DNA of 64,000 bases from Nocardia stercoris. Its GTDB lineage: Bacteria > Actinomycetota > Actinomycetes > Mycobacteriales > Mycobacteriaceae. The stretch spans positions 496,001 to 560,000 of the forward strand of contig NZ_RFFH01000003.1 of assembly GCF_003696265.1 (NCBI RefSeq). Reading direction: 5' to 3'. How positions within the stretch are numbered: the first letter of the stretch is position 1; each line of letters opens with the position of its first letter. The position numbers and the translations under genes are program-made. The notes beneath the pieces were generated by a model. The model had not been told where the DNA came from. It worked only from the letters and a program-made list of their open reading frames with translations, and did no database searches. Of this stretch, positions 44,441 to 54,206 are shown piece by piece.

Positions 44441-45112
44441 ATGGCAGCACAGCGAGTGAACGAGTCCCGGCACGAATTGCCGGCAAGCCTCGTCGATGTC
44501 GCGGGCAACCGCCTGCGCGATGCGATCCTCAGCGGCGCGCTGGGCCCCGGCGACAAGATCGTCGAGGAGCAGTTGTGCGCGGATCTGGGCATCAGCCGAG
44601 CCCCGCTGCGCGAGGCCCTGCGCCTGCTGACGCAGCAAGGGCTGGTCGAGCATCTCCCCCGGCGCGGATCGCGCGTGGCCGACTGGTCCGCATCCGACAT
44701 CCGCCAGCTGTTCGATCTGCGGCTGGTCCTGGAGCGGCACGCCGTCGAAATCGCCTTGCCCCTGGCCGATCCCGAAACGGAGCTGGGGCCGGTGCGCGAA
44801 GCCCTCGCGGCCATGGCCGAAGCGGTGGACGCCCTGGGCCGCGACGACGCGCATCGACGCTTCCACGCCGCCGTGGTCGCCCTGGCGGCCAACCGTCAAC
44901 TGGATATCGTGCTGGAGCCCATCCTGCTCAAACTGCAGCTGCCGATGGCTATGAACCTTCGTGAGGAAGCCAGGCACCACCGCGCTCGTGACGGTGTCGA
45001 CCGGCACCGCGCCCTCCTGACGGCCCTGGAATCCAACGACGCCGCCACCGTGATCACGGCGCTGGAGAATCACGGCCAGCTTCGCTACCTCGATCTCCGG
45101 GACGACGGCTAA
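44441..45112 (+). CDS. GntR-family (FCD) regulator of the amidase operon
   Basis: A 223-aa transcription regulator. The N-terminal winged helix holds RLRDAILSGALGPGDKIVEE and LGISRAPLREALRLL; the C-terminal FCD all-helical ligand domain starts DIRQLFDLRLVLERHA. FadR/FCD regulators are typically repressors relieved by organic acids or related metabolites. It lies 57 bp upstream of the amidase gene and in the same direction, with a palindrome between them, so it probably controls that operon. Confidence 0.88.
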   Translation: MAAQRVNESRHELPASLVDVAGNRLRDAILSGALGPGDKIVEEQLCADLGISRAPLREALRLLTQQGLVEHLPRRGSRVADWSASDIRQLFDLRLVLERHAVEIALPLADPETELGPVREALAAMAEAVDALGRDDAHRRFHAAVVALAANRQLDIVLEPILLKLQLPMAMNLREEARHHRARDGVDRHRALLTALESNDAATVITALENHGQLRYLDLRDDG

Positions 45113-45151
45113 CACGATCGACACACACGCGTACCGCGATCGCCATGGCTC

Positions 45152-45166
45152 TGTCGACAATCGACA
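45152..45166 (+). promoter_or_regulatory. candidate GntR operator
   Basis: The sequence tgtcgacaatcgaca is an inverted repeat (tgtcga/tcgaca, 3-base spacer) ending 3 bases before the amidase start codon. GntR-FCD operators are often short, AT-centred palindromes near the start of the controlled gene. Confidence 0.4.
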
Positions 45167-45169
45167 AAT

Positions 45170-46567
45170 ATGGGTTCACATGCGCACGGTCCCTCGATCG
45201 GGCCGTCGGTAGCCGAGATCCTCGATTCACACGCCTGCGGCACCGGATCACCGGTCGACACCGCGGCTCGGGTCGCCGATGCCATTGCGGCCCGCGGCGA
45301 CGACGGGACCTGGCTGTCTACCGTCCCCCGCGCCGAGTTGCTCGCCGCCGCGGCCGCGATCGAGAACCGGCCCGGCGCCCGGACCCTGCCGCTCTACGGG
45401 GTGCCGCTCGGCGTCAAGGACAGCATCGACGTCGCAGGGGTGCCCACCACGCTGTCCTGCCCGGACTACGCCTACGTCGCCGACCGCACCGCACCGGCCG
45501 TGCAGCGGCTGCTCGACGCGGGCGCGCTGTACGTCGGCAAGACCAATCTGGACCAGTTCGCCACCGGCCTCAACGGCACCCGAACCCCGTACACGGTGCC
45601 CCGCAGCGTCTTCGGCGGTGAACTCATCTCCGGCGGGTCCAGCTCCGGATCCGCTCTGGCCGTCGCACTCGGCCAGATTCCCTTCGCGGTCGCCACCGAC
45701 ACCGCGGGATCCGGCCGGGTGCCCGCCGCCCTCAACGGCGTGGTGGGCTTCAAACCCTCGCGCGGGCTGATCAGCACCGTCGGGCTGGTGCCCGCGTGCA
45801 AATCGCTCGACTGTCTGAGCGTCATGGCGGGCTGCATCGACGACGTGGACCGCGTCTTCGATGTGATGGCCGGCCGCGACGACGATGACCCGTGGTCCCG
45901 CGACCGCGGACCACGCCACGACGGCACTCCGATTCGGGTCGGGTTGCCACCGGTCGCGGAACTGGAGTTCTTCGGCGACGACGCCATGCGCGCGGCACAC
46001 CTGAGGTTTCGCGTGCAACTGGAACGGCGGGTCACCGTCGTCGAGGTGTCCCTGGAGCCCTTCCTGGCCGCGGGTGCGCTGCTCTACCAAGGCCCCTGGG
46101 TCGCTGAACGATTGGTCGAGTTCGGCGATTTCCTGGCCGAACGACCGGACTCGATCCACCCGGTGGTTCGGGAGATCCTGCGCAGCGGACTGGACTACAC
46201 CGCCGTGGACGCGTTCGCCGCACTGCAGCAACTGCAGAACCTCAAAGCCCGGGCGAGCCGGTTGTGGCAGACGATGGACGTCCTGGCGGTGCCGACCATC
46301 GGCACCACCTTCACTGTCGAGCAAGTCCGGCAGCGGCCCATCGACTGCAACACGATGCTCGGCCACTACACCCACTTCGGCAATCTGCTCGACCTGCTGG
46401 GGGTCGCGGTGCCGCTCGGAGTGACCAGCGACGGACGACCCTGCAGCGCGATGCTGCTGGGCGACGCACTCCGCGACGACACCGTGCTGGCATTGGCCGC
46501 CCAGATCCTCGACGAGCCCCGCCCGAGGGCCGCGGCGGCCGCTACAACCGTGCAGGAGCAGGTATGA
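45170..46567 (+). CDS. amidase-signature enzyme, allophanate-hydrolase-like
   Basis: A 465-aa amidase with the Ser-cisSer-Lys triad: Lys in [11 protein letters not shown], serines in [15 protein letters not shown] and in [14 protein letters not shown]. The sequence style, including [23 protein letters not shown], fits AtzF/urea-amidolyase allophanate hydrolases, which split allophanate to ammonia and CO2. It lacks the extra C-terminal domain of roughly 600-aa AtzF, as known for some shorter members. The stop overlaps the next gene (ATGA). With the hydrolase and permease it suggests use of biuret, a urea derivative or pyrimidine breakdown products. Confidence 0.8.
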   Translation: MGSHAHGPSIGPSVAEILDSHACGTGSPVDTAARVADAIAARGDDGTWLSTVPRAELLAAAAAIENRPGARTLPLYGVPLGVKDSIDVAGVPTTLSCPDYAYVADRTAPAVQRLLDAGALYVGKTNLDQFATGLNGTRTPYTVPRSVFGGELISGGSSSGSALAVALGQIPFAVATDTAGSGRVPAALNGVVGFKPSRGLISTVGLVPACKSLDCLSVMAGCIDDVDRVFDVMAGRDDDDPWSRDRGPRHDGTPIRVGLPPVAELEFFGDDAMRAAHLRFRVQLERRVTVVEVSLEPFLAAGALLYQGPWVAERLVEFGDFLAERPDSIHPVVREILRSGLDYTAVDAFAALQQLQNLKARASRLWQTMDVLAVPTIGTTFTVEQVRQRPIDCNTMLGHYTHFGNLLDLLGVAVPLGVTSDGRPCSAMLLGDALRDDTVLALAAQILDEPRPRAAAAATTVQEQV

Positions 46568-47253
46568 CTTCCACAGCTGTGCCGGCCGAGCCGTCGGCCT
46601 TCTCCCTCGCGTCCGGCCGCACAGCGCTGATCGTCATCGACATGCAGCGAGATTTCCTGCTGCCCGGCGGCTTCGGAGAGAGCCTGGGCAACGACGTCGG
46701 CCGGCTGCTCGAGGTGGTCCCCACGCTGGCGGCGCTGATCGCAGCCGCGCGCGAGGCCGGGATCCTGGTGATCCACACCCGGGAAGGACACGAGCCCGAT
46801 CTATCGGATTGCCCGCCGACAAAACTCAACCGTGGTGCGCCGTCCAAACGGATCGGTGACCCGGGCAAGTACGGGCGCATCCTGATCCGCGGCGAATACG
46901 GCCACGACATCGTCGACGAACTGGCCCCGATCGAGGGCGAGGTGGTGATCGACAAGCCCGGCAAGGGCGCGTTCTACGCCACCGAACTGCAGGACGTGCT
47001 GACCGGCGCGGGCATCACCCAACTGCTGGTCACCGGCGTGACCACCGAGGTGTGCGTGCACACCACCACTCGTGAGGCCAACGACCGCGGCTACGAGTGC
47101 CTGGTCGTATCCGACTGTGTCGGTTCGTATTTCCCGGATTTTCAGCGGGTGGGGCTGGAAATGATCAAGGCCCAGGGGGGCATTTTCGGATGGGTCGCGG
47201 ACTCGGCGGCGGTCATCGGTGCCCTACGACAACTCACCACCGACGCCAGCTGA
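46564..47253 (+). CDS. isochorismatase-family amidohydrolase, biuret-hydrolase-like
   Basis: A 229-aa cysteine hydrolase. The triad is visible: Asp in [10 protein letters not shown], Lys in [11 protein letters not shown], and Cys in [14 protein letters not shown]. It has [18 protein letters not shown] near the end. In this family, genes paired with allophanate hydrolase usually encode biuret hydrolase (biuret to allophanate and ammonia); ureidoacrylate or triuret hydrolase are alternatives. The start overlaps the amidase stop by 4 bases. The assignment to biuret rests on gene context. Confidence 0.75.
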   Translation: MTSTAVPAEPSAFSLASGRTALIVIDMQRDFLLPGGFGESLGNDVGRLLEVVPTLAALIAAAREAGILVIHTREGHEPDLSDCPPTKLNRGAPSKRIGDPGKYGRILIRGEYGHDIVDELAPIEGEVVIDKPGKGAFYATELQDVLTGAGITQLLVTGVTTEVCVHTTTREANDRGYECLVVSDCVGSYFPDFQRVGLEMIKAQGGIFGWVADSAAVIGALRQLTTDAS

Positions 47254-47266
47254 GAGGAAACCGGCC

Positions 47267-48868
47267 ATGTCCACCGAAGTCACCGATCCCACCGCAGCCG
47301 ACCCCCCGTCCGGCGAGACCGCCCCGCCGTCCGTACCGTGGTGGACTCGGGGAGACACCAATGCCTTCTTCGGGCTGGGGTTCAACATCCTGGTCAACGT
47401 CTTGACCTTGACCGGTCTGATGATCGGGGTGGTGAAGGTTGCGGCGAGTGACGTCCTGGGCACCATCCTGCCGGCCCTCGGCGTCGCACTGATCCTCGGC
47501 AACCTGTACTACACGTTCCTCGCCCGCAGGCTGGCCAGGCGCGAGAACCGAACGGACGTCACGGCTCTGCCGTACGGGCCGAGCGTGCCACACATGTTCA
47601 TCGTGGTGTTCGTGGTCATGCTGCCGGTGTACCTGAACACCAAGGACGCCATGCGAGCCTGGTCGTCCGGACTGGCGTGGGCCTTCATGATCGGCGTGAT
47701 CGTGATGATCGGTGCGTTCGTCGGGCCGTACATCCGCAAGCTGACCCCACGCGCGGCGATGCTCGGCACGCTGGCCGGCATCTCGATCACGTTCATCTCC
47801 ATGCGGCCCGCTGCGCAGATGTGGGAGGCCGCGTGGATCGGCCTGCCCGTCATGGCGATCATCCTGATCGGCTTCTTCACCGATATGAAGCTGCCGTTCG
47901 GTATTCCGGTCGGGCTGGCCGCGCTCCTGGCGGGCACCGCGATCGGCTGGATCGGTGGCTACATGTCGGCGCCCGATGTCGGACATGCGGTGTCGGACAT
48001 CGCGATCGGCATCCCCGACCTGCGGGTGAACATGTTGTTCTCCGGGTTGTCGCATCTGGCACCACTGCTGGGAACCGCCATCCCACTCGGTGTCTACAAC
48101 TTCACCGAGGCCATGAGCAACGTGGAGAGTGCCGCCGCGGCCGGTGACAACTACAACCTGCGCAGCGTGCTGCTGGCCGACGGGGCCGGCGCGGTGATCG
48201 GATCGGCCTTCGGCTCGCCGTTCCCGCCCGCGGTCTACATCGGGCATCCCGGCTGGAAGGATGCGGGTGGCCGCGCGGGCTACTCCCTGGCCAGTGGCGC
48301 GGTGATCGGGATCTTTTGTTTCCTGGGGCTTTTCGGCGTACTCGACGCTTTGCTGCCGGTGCCGGCGATCGTGCCGATCCTGCTCTACATCGGTCTGCTG
48401 ATCGGCGCGCAAGCGTTCCAGGCGGTGCCGCGCCTGCACGCGGTCGCTGTGGTGGCCGCGCTGCTGCCCAACCTCGCGCAGTGGGCCAGCGGACTGATCG
48501 ACAACGCGCTGAGCGCGGCCGGAACTTCCGCGTCCAAGGTCGGAGTCGGGGCGCTCAACAGCGCGGGCGTGGTCTACGACGGTCTGGAGACCCTCGGCCA
48601 GGGCGCCGTGCTGGTGGGCCTGATCCTGGGCACCATGGTGACGTTCGTCCTGGAGAAGAAATTCCGGTACGCCGCCATCGCGTCGGCGGCCGGAGCGGTG
48701 CTGTCGTTCATCGGGTTGATCCACGCGCCGAAGGTGGAGTGGGCGGCGAATCCGCATGTCGCCCTGGGCTATCTGTTCTTCGGGATCGTCTGCGTCGCGT
48801 TCTCGCTCCTGCCCGGTTCGAAGGATCCCGTCGAGCACGACGAAGCCGATATCGTGGCCGGTCACTAG
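47267..48868 (+). CDS. NCS2-like membrane permease
   Basis: A 533-aa transporter with about 12-14 hydrophobic helices and a short polar N-terminus. Elements include FFGLGFNILVNVLTLTGLM, VTALPYGPSVPHMFIVVF and GSAFGSPFPPAVYIGHPGW, the last like the helix-8 carboxylate-to-proline region of nucleobase-type permeases. It begins 13 bp after the hydrolase gene, with GAGAGGAAA before the ATG. In this operon it probably imports the urea-derived or nucleobase-like substrate. Confidence 0.78.
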   Translation: MSTEVTDPTAADPPSGETAPPSVPWWTRGDTNAFFGLGFNILVNVLTLTGLMIGVVKVAASDVLGTILPALGVALILGNLYYTFLARRLARRENRTDVTALPYGPSVPHMFIVVFVVMLPVYLNTKDAMRAWSSGLAWAFMIGVIVMIGAFVGPYIRKLTPRAAMLGTLAGISITFISMRPAAQMWEAAWIGLPVMAIILIGFFTDMKLPFGIPVGLAALLAGTAIGWIGGYMSAPDVGHAVSDIAIGIPDLRVNMLFSGLSHLAPLLGTAIPLGVYNFTEAMSNVESAAAAGDNYNLRSVLLADGAGAVIGSAFGSPFPPAVYIGHPGWKDAGGRAGYSLASGAVIGIFCFLGLFGVLDALLPVPAIVPILLYIGLLIGAQAFQAVPRLHAVAVVAALLPNLAQWASGLIDNALSAAGTSASKVGVGALNSAGVVYDGLETLGQGAVLVGLILGTMVTFVLEKKFRYAAIASAAGAVLSFIGLIHAPKVEWAANPHVALGYLFFGIVCVAFSLLPGSKDPVEHDEADIVAGH

Positions 48869-48977
48869 TACTCCAGCCGAACAGGCGAGGTCCTTTCGCG
48901 CTCTCGCCGCAGGTGTGGCGTTTCCACGCCTCCGACGGGGCGTCCGCGACGAGCTGGGGCCGGATACTCTCGGCCGG

Positions 48978-49535
48978 GTGAGGGATGGACTGGATCACGG
49001 CGGGAAACTAGCGCTGCCGGAGGCACTGGTGGCGGTGGCAGCGGTCGGTTTCGAGTGCGAATACGACGACGAGACGGACGACGTGGTCGGCTGTGACTTC
49101 GGGATATACGAGGACTTCGAGCCGGCCGAGCGGACGGCGTGGTGGTATCGGCTGTGGACTGCGAACGAGGAGGTGGACGGGAGCGAGTTCCGGTTCTTCG
49201 GTACCAGTGACGCAGGCGATTACACCGGGTTCTGGTTGGTTCGGGGCGCGGTACCGATCGAGCGGCAGCCGGTTGTCTATCTCGGGTCGGAGGGGCAGCG
49301 TGGTGTGGTGGCCCGGGATCTGGCCGATCTGTTGTGGCTGTTCGCCGCGGGTTACGGTCCGTCGGAGGCTGTCGAGGGAGTGGACGAGTCGTGGACTCCG
49401 CAACCCGATGCACGGTTGCGTGCGATCGCTGAGCGCTACGCTCCCGGGCGCGAAGGGTCACCGCAGCAGATCCTGGCGGCCGCGGCCGCCGAGTTCCCGC
49501 ACTTCTCCGAATTCATCGACGCCCAGTGCCGGTGA
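48978..49535 (+). CDS. hypothetical protein
   Basis: A 185-aa acidic protein with GTG start. It contains FECEYDDETDDVVGCDFGIY, FFGTSDAGDYTGFWLV and VVARDLADLLWLFAAGYG, a combination reminiscent of SMI1/KNR4-type folds, but I cannot place it. It starts 110 bp after the permease and may read from its own promoter. Confidence 0.6.
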   Translation: MRDGLDHGGKLALPEALVAVAAVGFECEYDDETDDVVGCDFGIYEDFEPAERTAWWYRLWTANEEVDGSEFRFFGTSDAGDYTGFWLVRGAVPIERQPVVYLGSEGQRGVVARDLADLLWLFAAGYGPSEAVEGVDESWTPQPDARLRAIAERYAPGREGSPQQILAAAAAEFPHFSEFIDAQCR

Positions 49536-49553
49536 CCGTCGTTCGAGTACGAC

Positions 49554-50336
49554 TCACGCTGCCAGCAGTACCGCGAGTTGGGTGCGGCTGGTGCAGGAGG
49601 TGGCCGAAAGGGCGCGGCTCAGGTGCTTTTTCACGGTGTCGACGCCGATGAAGAGACGGTCGGCGATCTGGCGATTGGTCAGGCCCTGGGCGGCCAAGTC
49701 CGCGACCTCACGTTCGCGGGGAGTCAGCTGCCACCGTTCGCCGATCGCGCGGCGCTCTCGGTCCCGGTCGAGCCGGCCGGTCACCAGCGGGGCGAGGTGG
49801 CGGCGCAGTGCGTACAGCACCGCCACCTCGCGGTCGGAGATTCGCGGGCGATCGCCTACCGCCACACCGACATACAGCACGCCGGACGGGGCCGCGTCCA
49901 CGACCGTCGCCGCTTTGTCGGTGATCCCGTTCGGGCGCAGGAACTCCGCGACGAACGGGGTGCCGGCGGCGATGTCGCTGAGCCGGATCACCCCGCGTTC
50001 GAGGATCATTCGGCATACCGGTTCGCTGCGGAAGGGGTCCTGGTCCGCCCACCGCGCGGCGTAGTCGGCCAGGAATTCGGGGCGGTATCCGCCCTGCACT
50101 CCGCAGCCTTCCCGCACCGCGTCGGGCAGAGTGTCGCCGTGCAGGACGGCCACTCCCACGAAACCGAACCAGGTCTGCAACGCCCGCAGCAGCCGCTCGC
50201 GGAACTCCGGCAGGTCGGTCGTGCGGTCGACCGCCTCCAGCACACCCACCAGGCGGCGATGGTCCTCGGCACTGAGCTGCTCACCCGCGGGAAGCGGACG
50301 CGGGCGGCGGGTCAGGTCGATCAGCGCTCCAGTCAT
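49554..50336 (-). CDS. LuxR-family regulator with GAF-like sensor domain
   Basis: A 260-aa transcription regulator. The first 190 residues resemble a GAF-type sensor (LRALQTWFGFVGVAVLHG and on to a small-residue-rich strand VLYVGVAVG). The C-terminal LuxR helix-turn-helix has LTPREREVADLAAQGLTNR, then QIADRLFIGVDTVKKHLS. Start at ATG in MTGALIDL. It is divergent from the SDR gene with a 107-bp shared gap and may regulate it. Confidence 0.85.
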   Translation of the reverse strand: MTGALIDLTRRPRPLPAGEQLSAEDHRRLVGVLEAVDRTTDLPEFRERLLRALQTWFGFVGVAVLHGDTLPDAVREGCGVQGGYRPEFLADYAARWADQDPFRSEPVCRMILERGVIRLSDIAAGTPFVAEFLRPNGITDKAATVVDAAPSGVLYVGVAVGDRPRISDREVAVLYALRRHLAPLVTGRLDRDRERRAIGERWQLTPREREVADLAAQGLTNRQIADRLFIGVDTVKKHLSRALSATSCTSRTQLAVLLAA

Positions 50337-50443
50337 GCCGTCGATGTTCCACCTTCGGGCCATACCCGGCTACTCCCGGCGACGGCAAGCTGGAACCAGC
50401 ACCTCGGGGGACCGGCCCCCGGGCACAGCGAAAGGGACACACC

Positions 50444-51271
50444 ATGAGCACACGTCGCTGGCTGATCACCGGGGCCAACAGCGGTTTCGGCGCCGAGTTC
50501 GTGCAGGCCGCGCTGGCGGCCGGGGACGACGTGATCGCCGCCGTGCGCCGGCCGGAGACCATGGCCGAGGTCGCAGCCGCACACCCCGGCCGCGTGCACG
50601 TGCTGCAGCTGGACGTGCGGGACGGCGCGGCGGCCGAGGAAGCGGTGAAGGCCGCGGGGCGCATCGATGTCCTGGTCAACAATGCCGGCTACGGCATCGT
50701 CGGGGCGATCGAGGAGACCGCGGAGACGGATCTGCGAGATGCCATGGAGGTCATGTTCTTCGGCCCACTGCGCCTCACCCAGCTGGTGCTGCCGCAGATG
50801 CGCGAACGGCGTTCCGGCGCGATCGTGCAGGTCTCGAGTATGGGCGGGTTCCTGTCCTTCGCCGGCGTCGGTGCCTACAGCGCCGCCAAGGGCGCGCTCG
50901 AGCAGGCCAGCGAAGCGCTTGCCGCAGAGGTGAATCCGCTGGGCATCCAGGTGCTGATCGTCGAACCGGGCTCCTTCCGGACCGGTTTCGCCACCCCGTC
51001 CGCACTCCATTTCACCGGCGAGATCGCGGACTACGCCGACACGGTCGGCGCCGTTCGCACCGCCCTGTCCGACTCGGACCAGCAGCAGGCGGGCGACCCG
51101 GCCAAGGCCGCCGCCGCGGTCATCGCCACTGTCGGCCAACCGAATCCGCCGTTGCGCCTCGTCCTGGGGCCCGACGCCGTCGGAGCCGTACGCGGCAAGA
51201 TCGCGGCGGTCGCAGCCGACCTGGAGGCCACCGCACACCTCGGCCTGGCCACCGACCACACCGCCCGGTAG
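50444..51271 (+). CDS. short-chain dehydrogenase/reductase
   Basis: A 275-aa SDR oxidoreductase. The NAD(P) site is ITGANSGFG at residues 8-16, the NNAG element is in VLVNNAGYG, the active Ser is in QVSSMGGF, and the Tyr/Lys pair is YSAAK. The substrate loop is variable, so the substrate is unknown. Full length. It is transcribed away from the LuxR regulator. Confidence 0.92.
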   Translation: MSTRRWLITGANSGFGAEFVQAALAAGDDVIAAVRRPETMAEVAAAHPGRVHVLQLDVRDGAAAEEAVKAAGRIDVLVNNAGYGIVGAIEETAETDLRDAMEVMFFGPLRLTQLVLPQMRERRSGAIVQVSSMGGFLSFAGVGAYSAAKGALEQASEALAAEVNPLGIQVLIVEPGSFRTGFATPSALHFTGEIADYADTVGAVRTALSDSDQQQAGDPAKAAAAVIATVGQPNPPLRLVLGPDAVGAVRGKIAAVAADLEATAHLGLATDHTAR

Positions 51272-51279
51272 TAGCGAGC

Positions 51280-52461
51280 TCAGCAGCTCCGAGATTGGAC
51301 GGTGAAGGCGCCGGGAGTGTTCATCCAGTCGAATGTGCTCACGCTGGAATGGCCCGTCTGGGCGAGGTATTGCACGCGCTGTGCCGCCGCGGCGGGATCG
51401 GGATCGGTGTCGTCGAGAGCCGGAGCGACGCTTTCGGCCCCGGTCGCGACGGTGATGTAGTGGTTCGCGCAATACCAGGACAGGTCCCGGTTGTTCAGCC
51501 AGTAATCGGCTCCGGCGTCGAACAAGACGAACCACGGTTGCAGGCCGGCGTCGTACTTGGTGCGTGGGTCACCACCGGCCCCGCCCGGTGACAGGTTCGG
51601 GAACATCATCGCCTGGCCGATCCTGCCGGACGCGGCGAGACCGGCCACGTACTCCGCGTACTCCTGTTCGGTCGACAGATTGTCCAAATGATCACTCGCC
51701 AGCACGTTTTCGACCGTGCCGGTGATCGGATAGAGGAGGAATTTGCCGCGCAGCTGGTTCCAGGTCGGCCAGGCACCGGCCTTGGCCGCTTGATCGAGGT
51801 TCTGATACTTGGCCCCGAGCAGATCCGCGGGTGTGAACACTTTGCGCCGGCCGAGGTGTTCGGCGATGAGACGGTCCATGTCCGCGGGCCCCATTGCGGC
51901 GTCGCTGCGAAAGCCCCACTTCATCTCGAATTTGAGGTAGATCGGATCGTGGCCGGGATGACTGTCGCTCCAGCGACTCAAGTCGTCGAGGCAGGCGGTC
52001 AGATCGCCGTTTTCCTGGGTGGTCTCGGCGCCACCCGAGCCGGTGGAGCTGCCCTTGCCGGTGGAACTGCCGGGGCCGTCCTCGTGTTGACAGTTGTTGT
52101 CGTTGACGAACGGGTCGGAGTGGCCGACGATCCAGCCGTGCTCACCGCCATAGGTGGTGTAGACGTCGATCTCGAGCACGTGCGCGCCCTTGTCCAGCCC
52201 GTCGAGGATAGACGCACCCTTGGCCGGATCGTAGGCGTTGTGCAGTCCGGTCACCGAGATCTGGTTCAGCGGTACGTCGCCGAAGGCCGAGTTGTCCATG
52301 GGTGCGGCCGATCCGGGCACCGAGCAGACGACCGTGACGAGGGCAGTCGATGCCATCCCGGCGACGGCGGACTTGCGCAGCCATCGGCTGATCTTCCCTG
52401 GGGCAACGGCTTCCAATCCAACTCCTCGGCCGGGGGGGCGGCAGGACCGCATCGTGCGCAC
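51280..52461 (-). CDS. secreted phosphoinositide-phospholipase-C-like protein
   Basis: A 393-aa exported protein. A signal peptide lies within the first 53 residues (basic stretch, then SAVAGMASTALVTVVCSVPGSAA). The mature part begins VPLNQISVTGLHNAYD, then HVLEIDVYTTYGGEHGWIVGH and PIYLKFEMKWGF. This is the layout of Ca2+-dependent PI-PLC-type TIM barrels, with catalytic His and Glu/Asp ligands. A Ser/Gly-rich insert lies in the middle. Cleaves, or is inferred to cleave, glycerophosphodiester or phosphoinositide lipids outside the cell. Confidence 0.78.
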   Translation of the reverse strand: MRTMRSCRPPGRGVGLEAVAPGKISRWLRKSAVAGMASTALVTVVCSVPGSAAPMDNSAFGDVPLNQISVTGLHNAYDPAKGASILDGLDKGAHVLEIDVYTTYGGEHGWIVGHSDPFVNDNNCQHEDGPGSSTGKGSSTGSGGAETTQENGDLTACLDDLSRWSDSHPGHDPIYLKFEMKWGFRSDAAMGPADMDRLIAEHLGRRKVFTPADLLGAKYQNLDQAAKAGAWPTWNQLRGKFLLYPITGTVENVLASDHLDNLSTEQEYAEYVAGLAASGRIGQAMMFPNLSPGGAGGDPRTKYDAGLQPWFVLFDAGADYWLNNRDLSWYCANHYITVATGAESVAPALDDTDPDPAAAAQRVQYLAQTGHSSVSTFDWMNTPGAFTVQSRSC

Positions 52462-52634
52462 CTGCCACCGCGACTCATCAGGGCATGTCGATCACTCTGG
52501 CGGCAGTAAACACGATCGGCACGCCACTGTTGGTCGATCGACCAGAAAAGGTGCGGATCCCCGGCGGACAGGTCGGCCGCCCCGCCGATCCCGGCCGGCG
52601 CCGAGGGCCCGATATGGGGGGAATTCCCGGATGT

Positions 52635-52654
52635 GCCGGGACTTTCGGTTTCTA
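52635..52654 (+). promoter_or_regulatory. DosR-like half site before a small membrane protein
   Basis: The sequence gccgggactttcggtttcta keeps the left arm and spacer of the DosR box but has a poor right arm (about 12 of 20). It ends only 10 bases before the start codon, which is unusually close for an activator site. Confidence 0.35.
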
Positions 52655-52664
52655 CCGTGAGGGA

Positions 52665-53147
52665 ATGCATTCGGCCACTGATGTTTTGTCCTACGCGGCA
52701 CAGAGCCCCCAACCTCCACACGTCGTGGGTGTCGTGGTCCTGGCCGCGCTCGGGTGTTCGGTGGGCGCACTGCTGACCGGGCTCGCCGTGCCCTCATGGC
52801 GCCACCGCACCTGGACATTCACGGTGGGCGGGCTCGCTGGCCTGCTCGCGATCTACCTGGTCGGGCGCGGACTGGCCGAGTTCTGGATCGTCGACTACGC
52901 GGACCCGGCCAGCTACCGCGACGATTGGGGCGGCCCCACCCTGCCGGGCGTGCTCGCGGTCCACAGCGTCCCCTGCCTGCTCATCCTGGGTGCCGCGGTT
53001 ATGCAGCTGCGCAAGAGATTCCGGTCAGCCCCCTTGACCCTCCAGGCGGCCGGACACTTTCCGCGCCCAGGATCGCCGGCAGGGCGACTCGCTTCGGGAG
53101 ACGCTCCCCCACCGATGACCGCGACCCGCCTGCCGCGGAGATCGTAG
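52665..53147 (+). CDS. small integral membrane protein
   Basis: A 160-aa protein with four probable membrane segments (HVVGVVVLAALGCSVGALLT, TFTVGGLAGLLAIYLVGRGL, a short loop with DYADPASYRDDWGGP, then LAVHSVPCLLILGAAVM), then a basic, Pro-rich tail. No family recognised. GTGAGGG precedes the ATG. Confidence 0.6.
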   Translation: MHSATDVLSYAAQSPQPPHVVGVVVLAALGCSVGALLTGLAVPSWRHRTWTFTVGGLAGLLAIYLVGRGLAEFWIVDYADPASYRDDWGGPTLPGVLAVHSVPCLLILGAAVMQLRKRFRSAPLTLQAAGHFPRPGSPAGRLASGDAPPPMTATRLPRRS

Positions 53148-53223
53148 GAATGGAGTCAGCGGAATACGAACAGGTCAGTTCCGGAATTTTTCCGGGCCTG
53201 ACCTGTATCGACAGGTGACGCAG

Positions 53224-53748
53224 TCACCACTGCTGGGCGGGCCCCTGGTTACACGGGATGACCTGGACCACTGCCGAGAGCGTCCGGCCGTCGAACGTCT
53301 GCCCGTCCAGACACATGTCCGCGACGAGGCCGTTGCGCAGACTGTTGTCCGATCCCAGAAACCATTGCTGCGCGGGTCCGCCGTTACACGGGATGACCTG
53401 GGCGACTCCGGTCAGCGAGATGCCGTCCATCGTCTGCGCGTCCAGGCACATGCCCGGATTGAGGCCGTTGCGCAGGCTGTTGAAGGATCCGCCGATCCAC
53501 TGCTGCGCGGGTCCGCTGTTGCAGGTGATGACCTGCGCGACCCCCGTCAGCGTGACACCGTCCATCGTCTGCGCGTCCAGGCACGTGCCCTGAACCAGCC
53601 CGTTGACCAGGATCGTGCTCGCCGACGCCGACGGCGCGCAGATCGCCGTTGCGGTGGCGGCCAGCGCGGCTCCTCCCCCGAGCCACCGCGCCGGCCGCCA
53701 TCTCCCCCGCTGCGCCGGCGAACCGTCCACAACACGCGGTTTCCGCAT
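53224..53748 (-). CDS. secreted ricin-type beta-trefoil lectin
   Basis: A 174-aa exported carbohydrate-binding protein. It has a signal peptide (RWLGGGAALAATATAICAPSASAS), then three similar repeats of about 43 residues, each with MCLDAQTMDG or a variant and ending QQW, the QxW signature of ricin B lectins. The protein stops right after the third QQW, so it is a single trefoil. GGGGGACGAG precedes the ATG. The 450-base region 53749-54206 beyond it shows no gene. Confidence 0.85.
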   Translation of the reverse strand: MRKPRVVDGSPAQRGRWRPARWLGGGAALAATATAICAPSASASTILVNGLVQGTCLDAQTMDGVTLTGVAQVITCNSGPAQQWIGGSFNSLRNGLNPGMCLDAQTMDGISLTGVAQVIPCNGGPAQQWFLGSDNSLRNGLVADMCLDGQTFDGRTLSAVVQVIPCNQGPAQQW

Positions 53749-54206
53749 CTCGTCCCCCTCCGCGTCGCATCCCATGGAGCGACTTCTCCTGTAGCCGAAC
53801 ATTTTTCGTCCGAGGCACAGCGAAAGTATCCAGGGCCACTTTCGAGATCCTTAACAACCGCATGCGCCCAACTGCGCGACGATCGTTGGGGCGCTTCAGG
53901 TTCGGCGCGAATGACCGTGACTCGGGTCCATCGGGACGACCGCGCTCGGCTAGGGCTATATCGCATGGGAGCGTCGGAAGGGAGGACAGCTGAGCTTGGC
54001 GGTTCAAGTAGGATCACGCGGTTGACCGCCCACTTTCCGGCTACGACATGCTCAGGTGCGGTCGCTGTCGAGACAGCTGGTACACCACTCTGCCGGACAC
54101 AACCTTGCCCGGAGCTGTGCACAACTGCCGGCGATCCTGCTTCTGCACCGAGGGGACGCAGCCAACCTCTGTTGGTGCCGGCACGATCCGACCGCGCTGG
54201 CTCCGG

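Noticed and set aside
53224..53610. Tandem DNA repeats of about 129 bases considered as a satellite
   Set aside because: Explained by the three beta-trefoil repeats of the ricin-type lectin gene.
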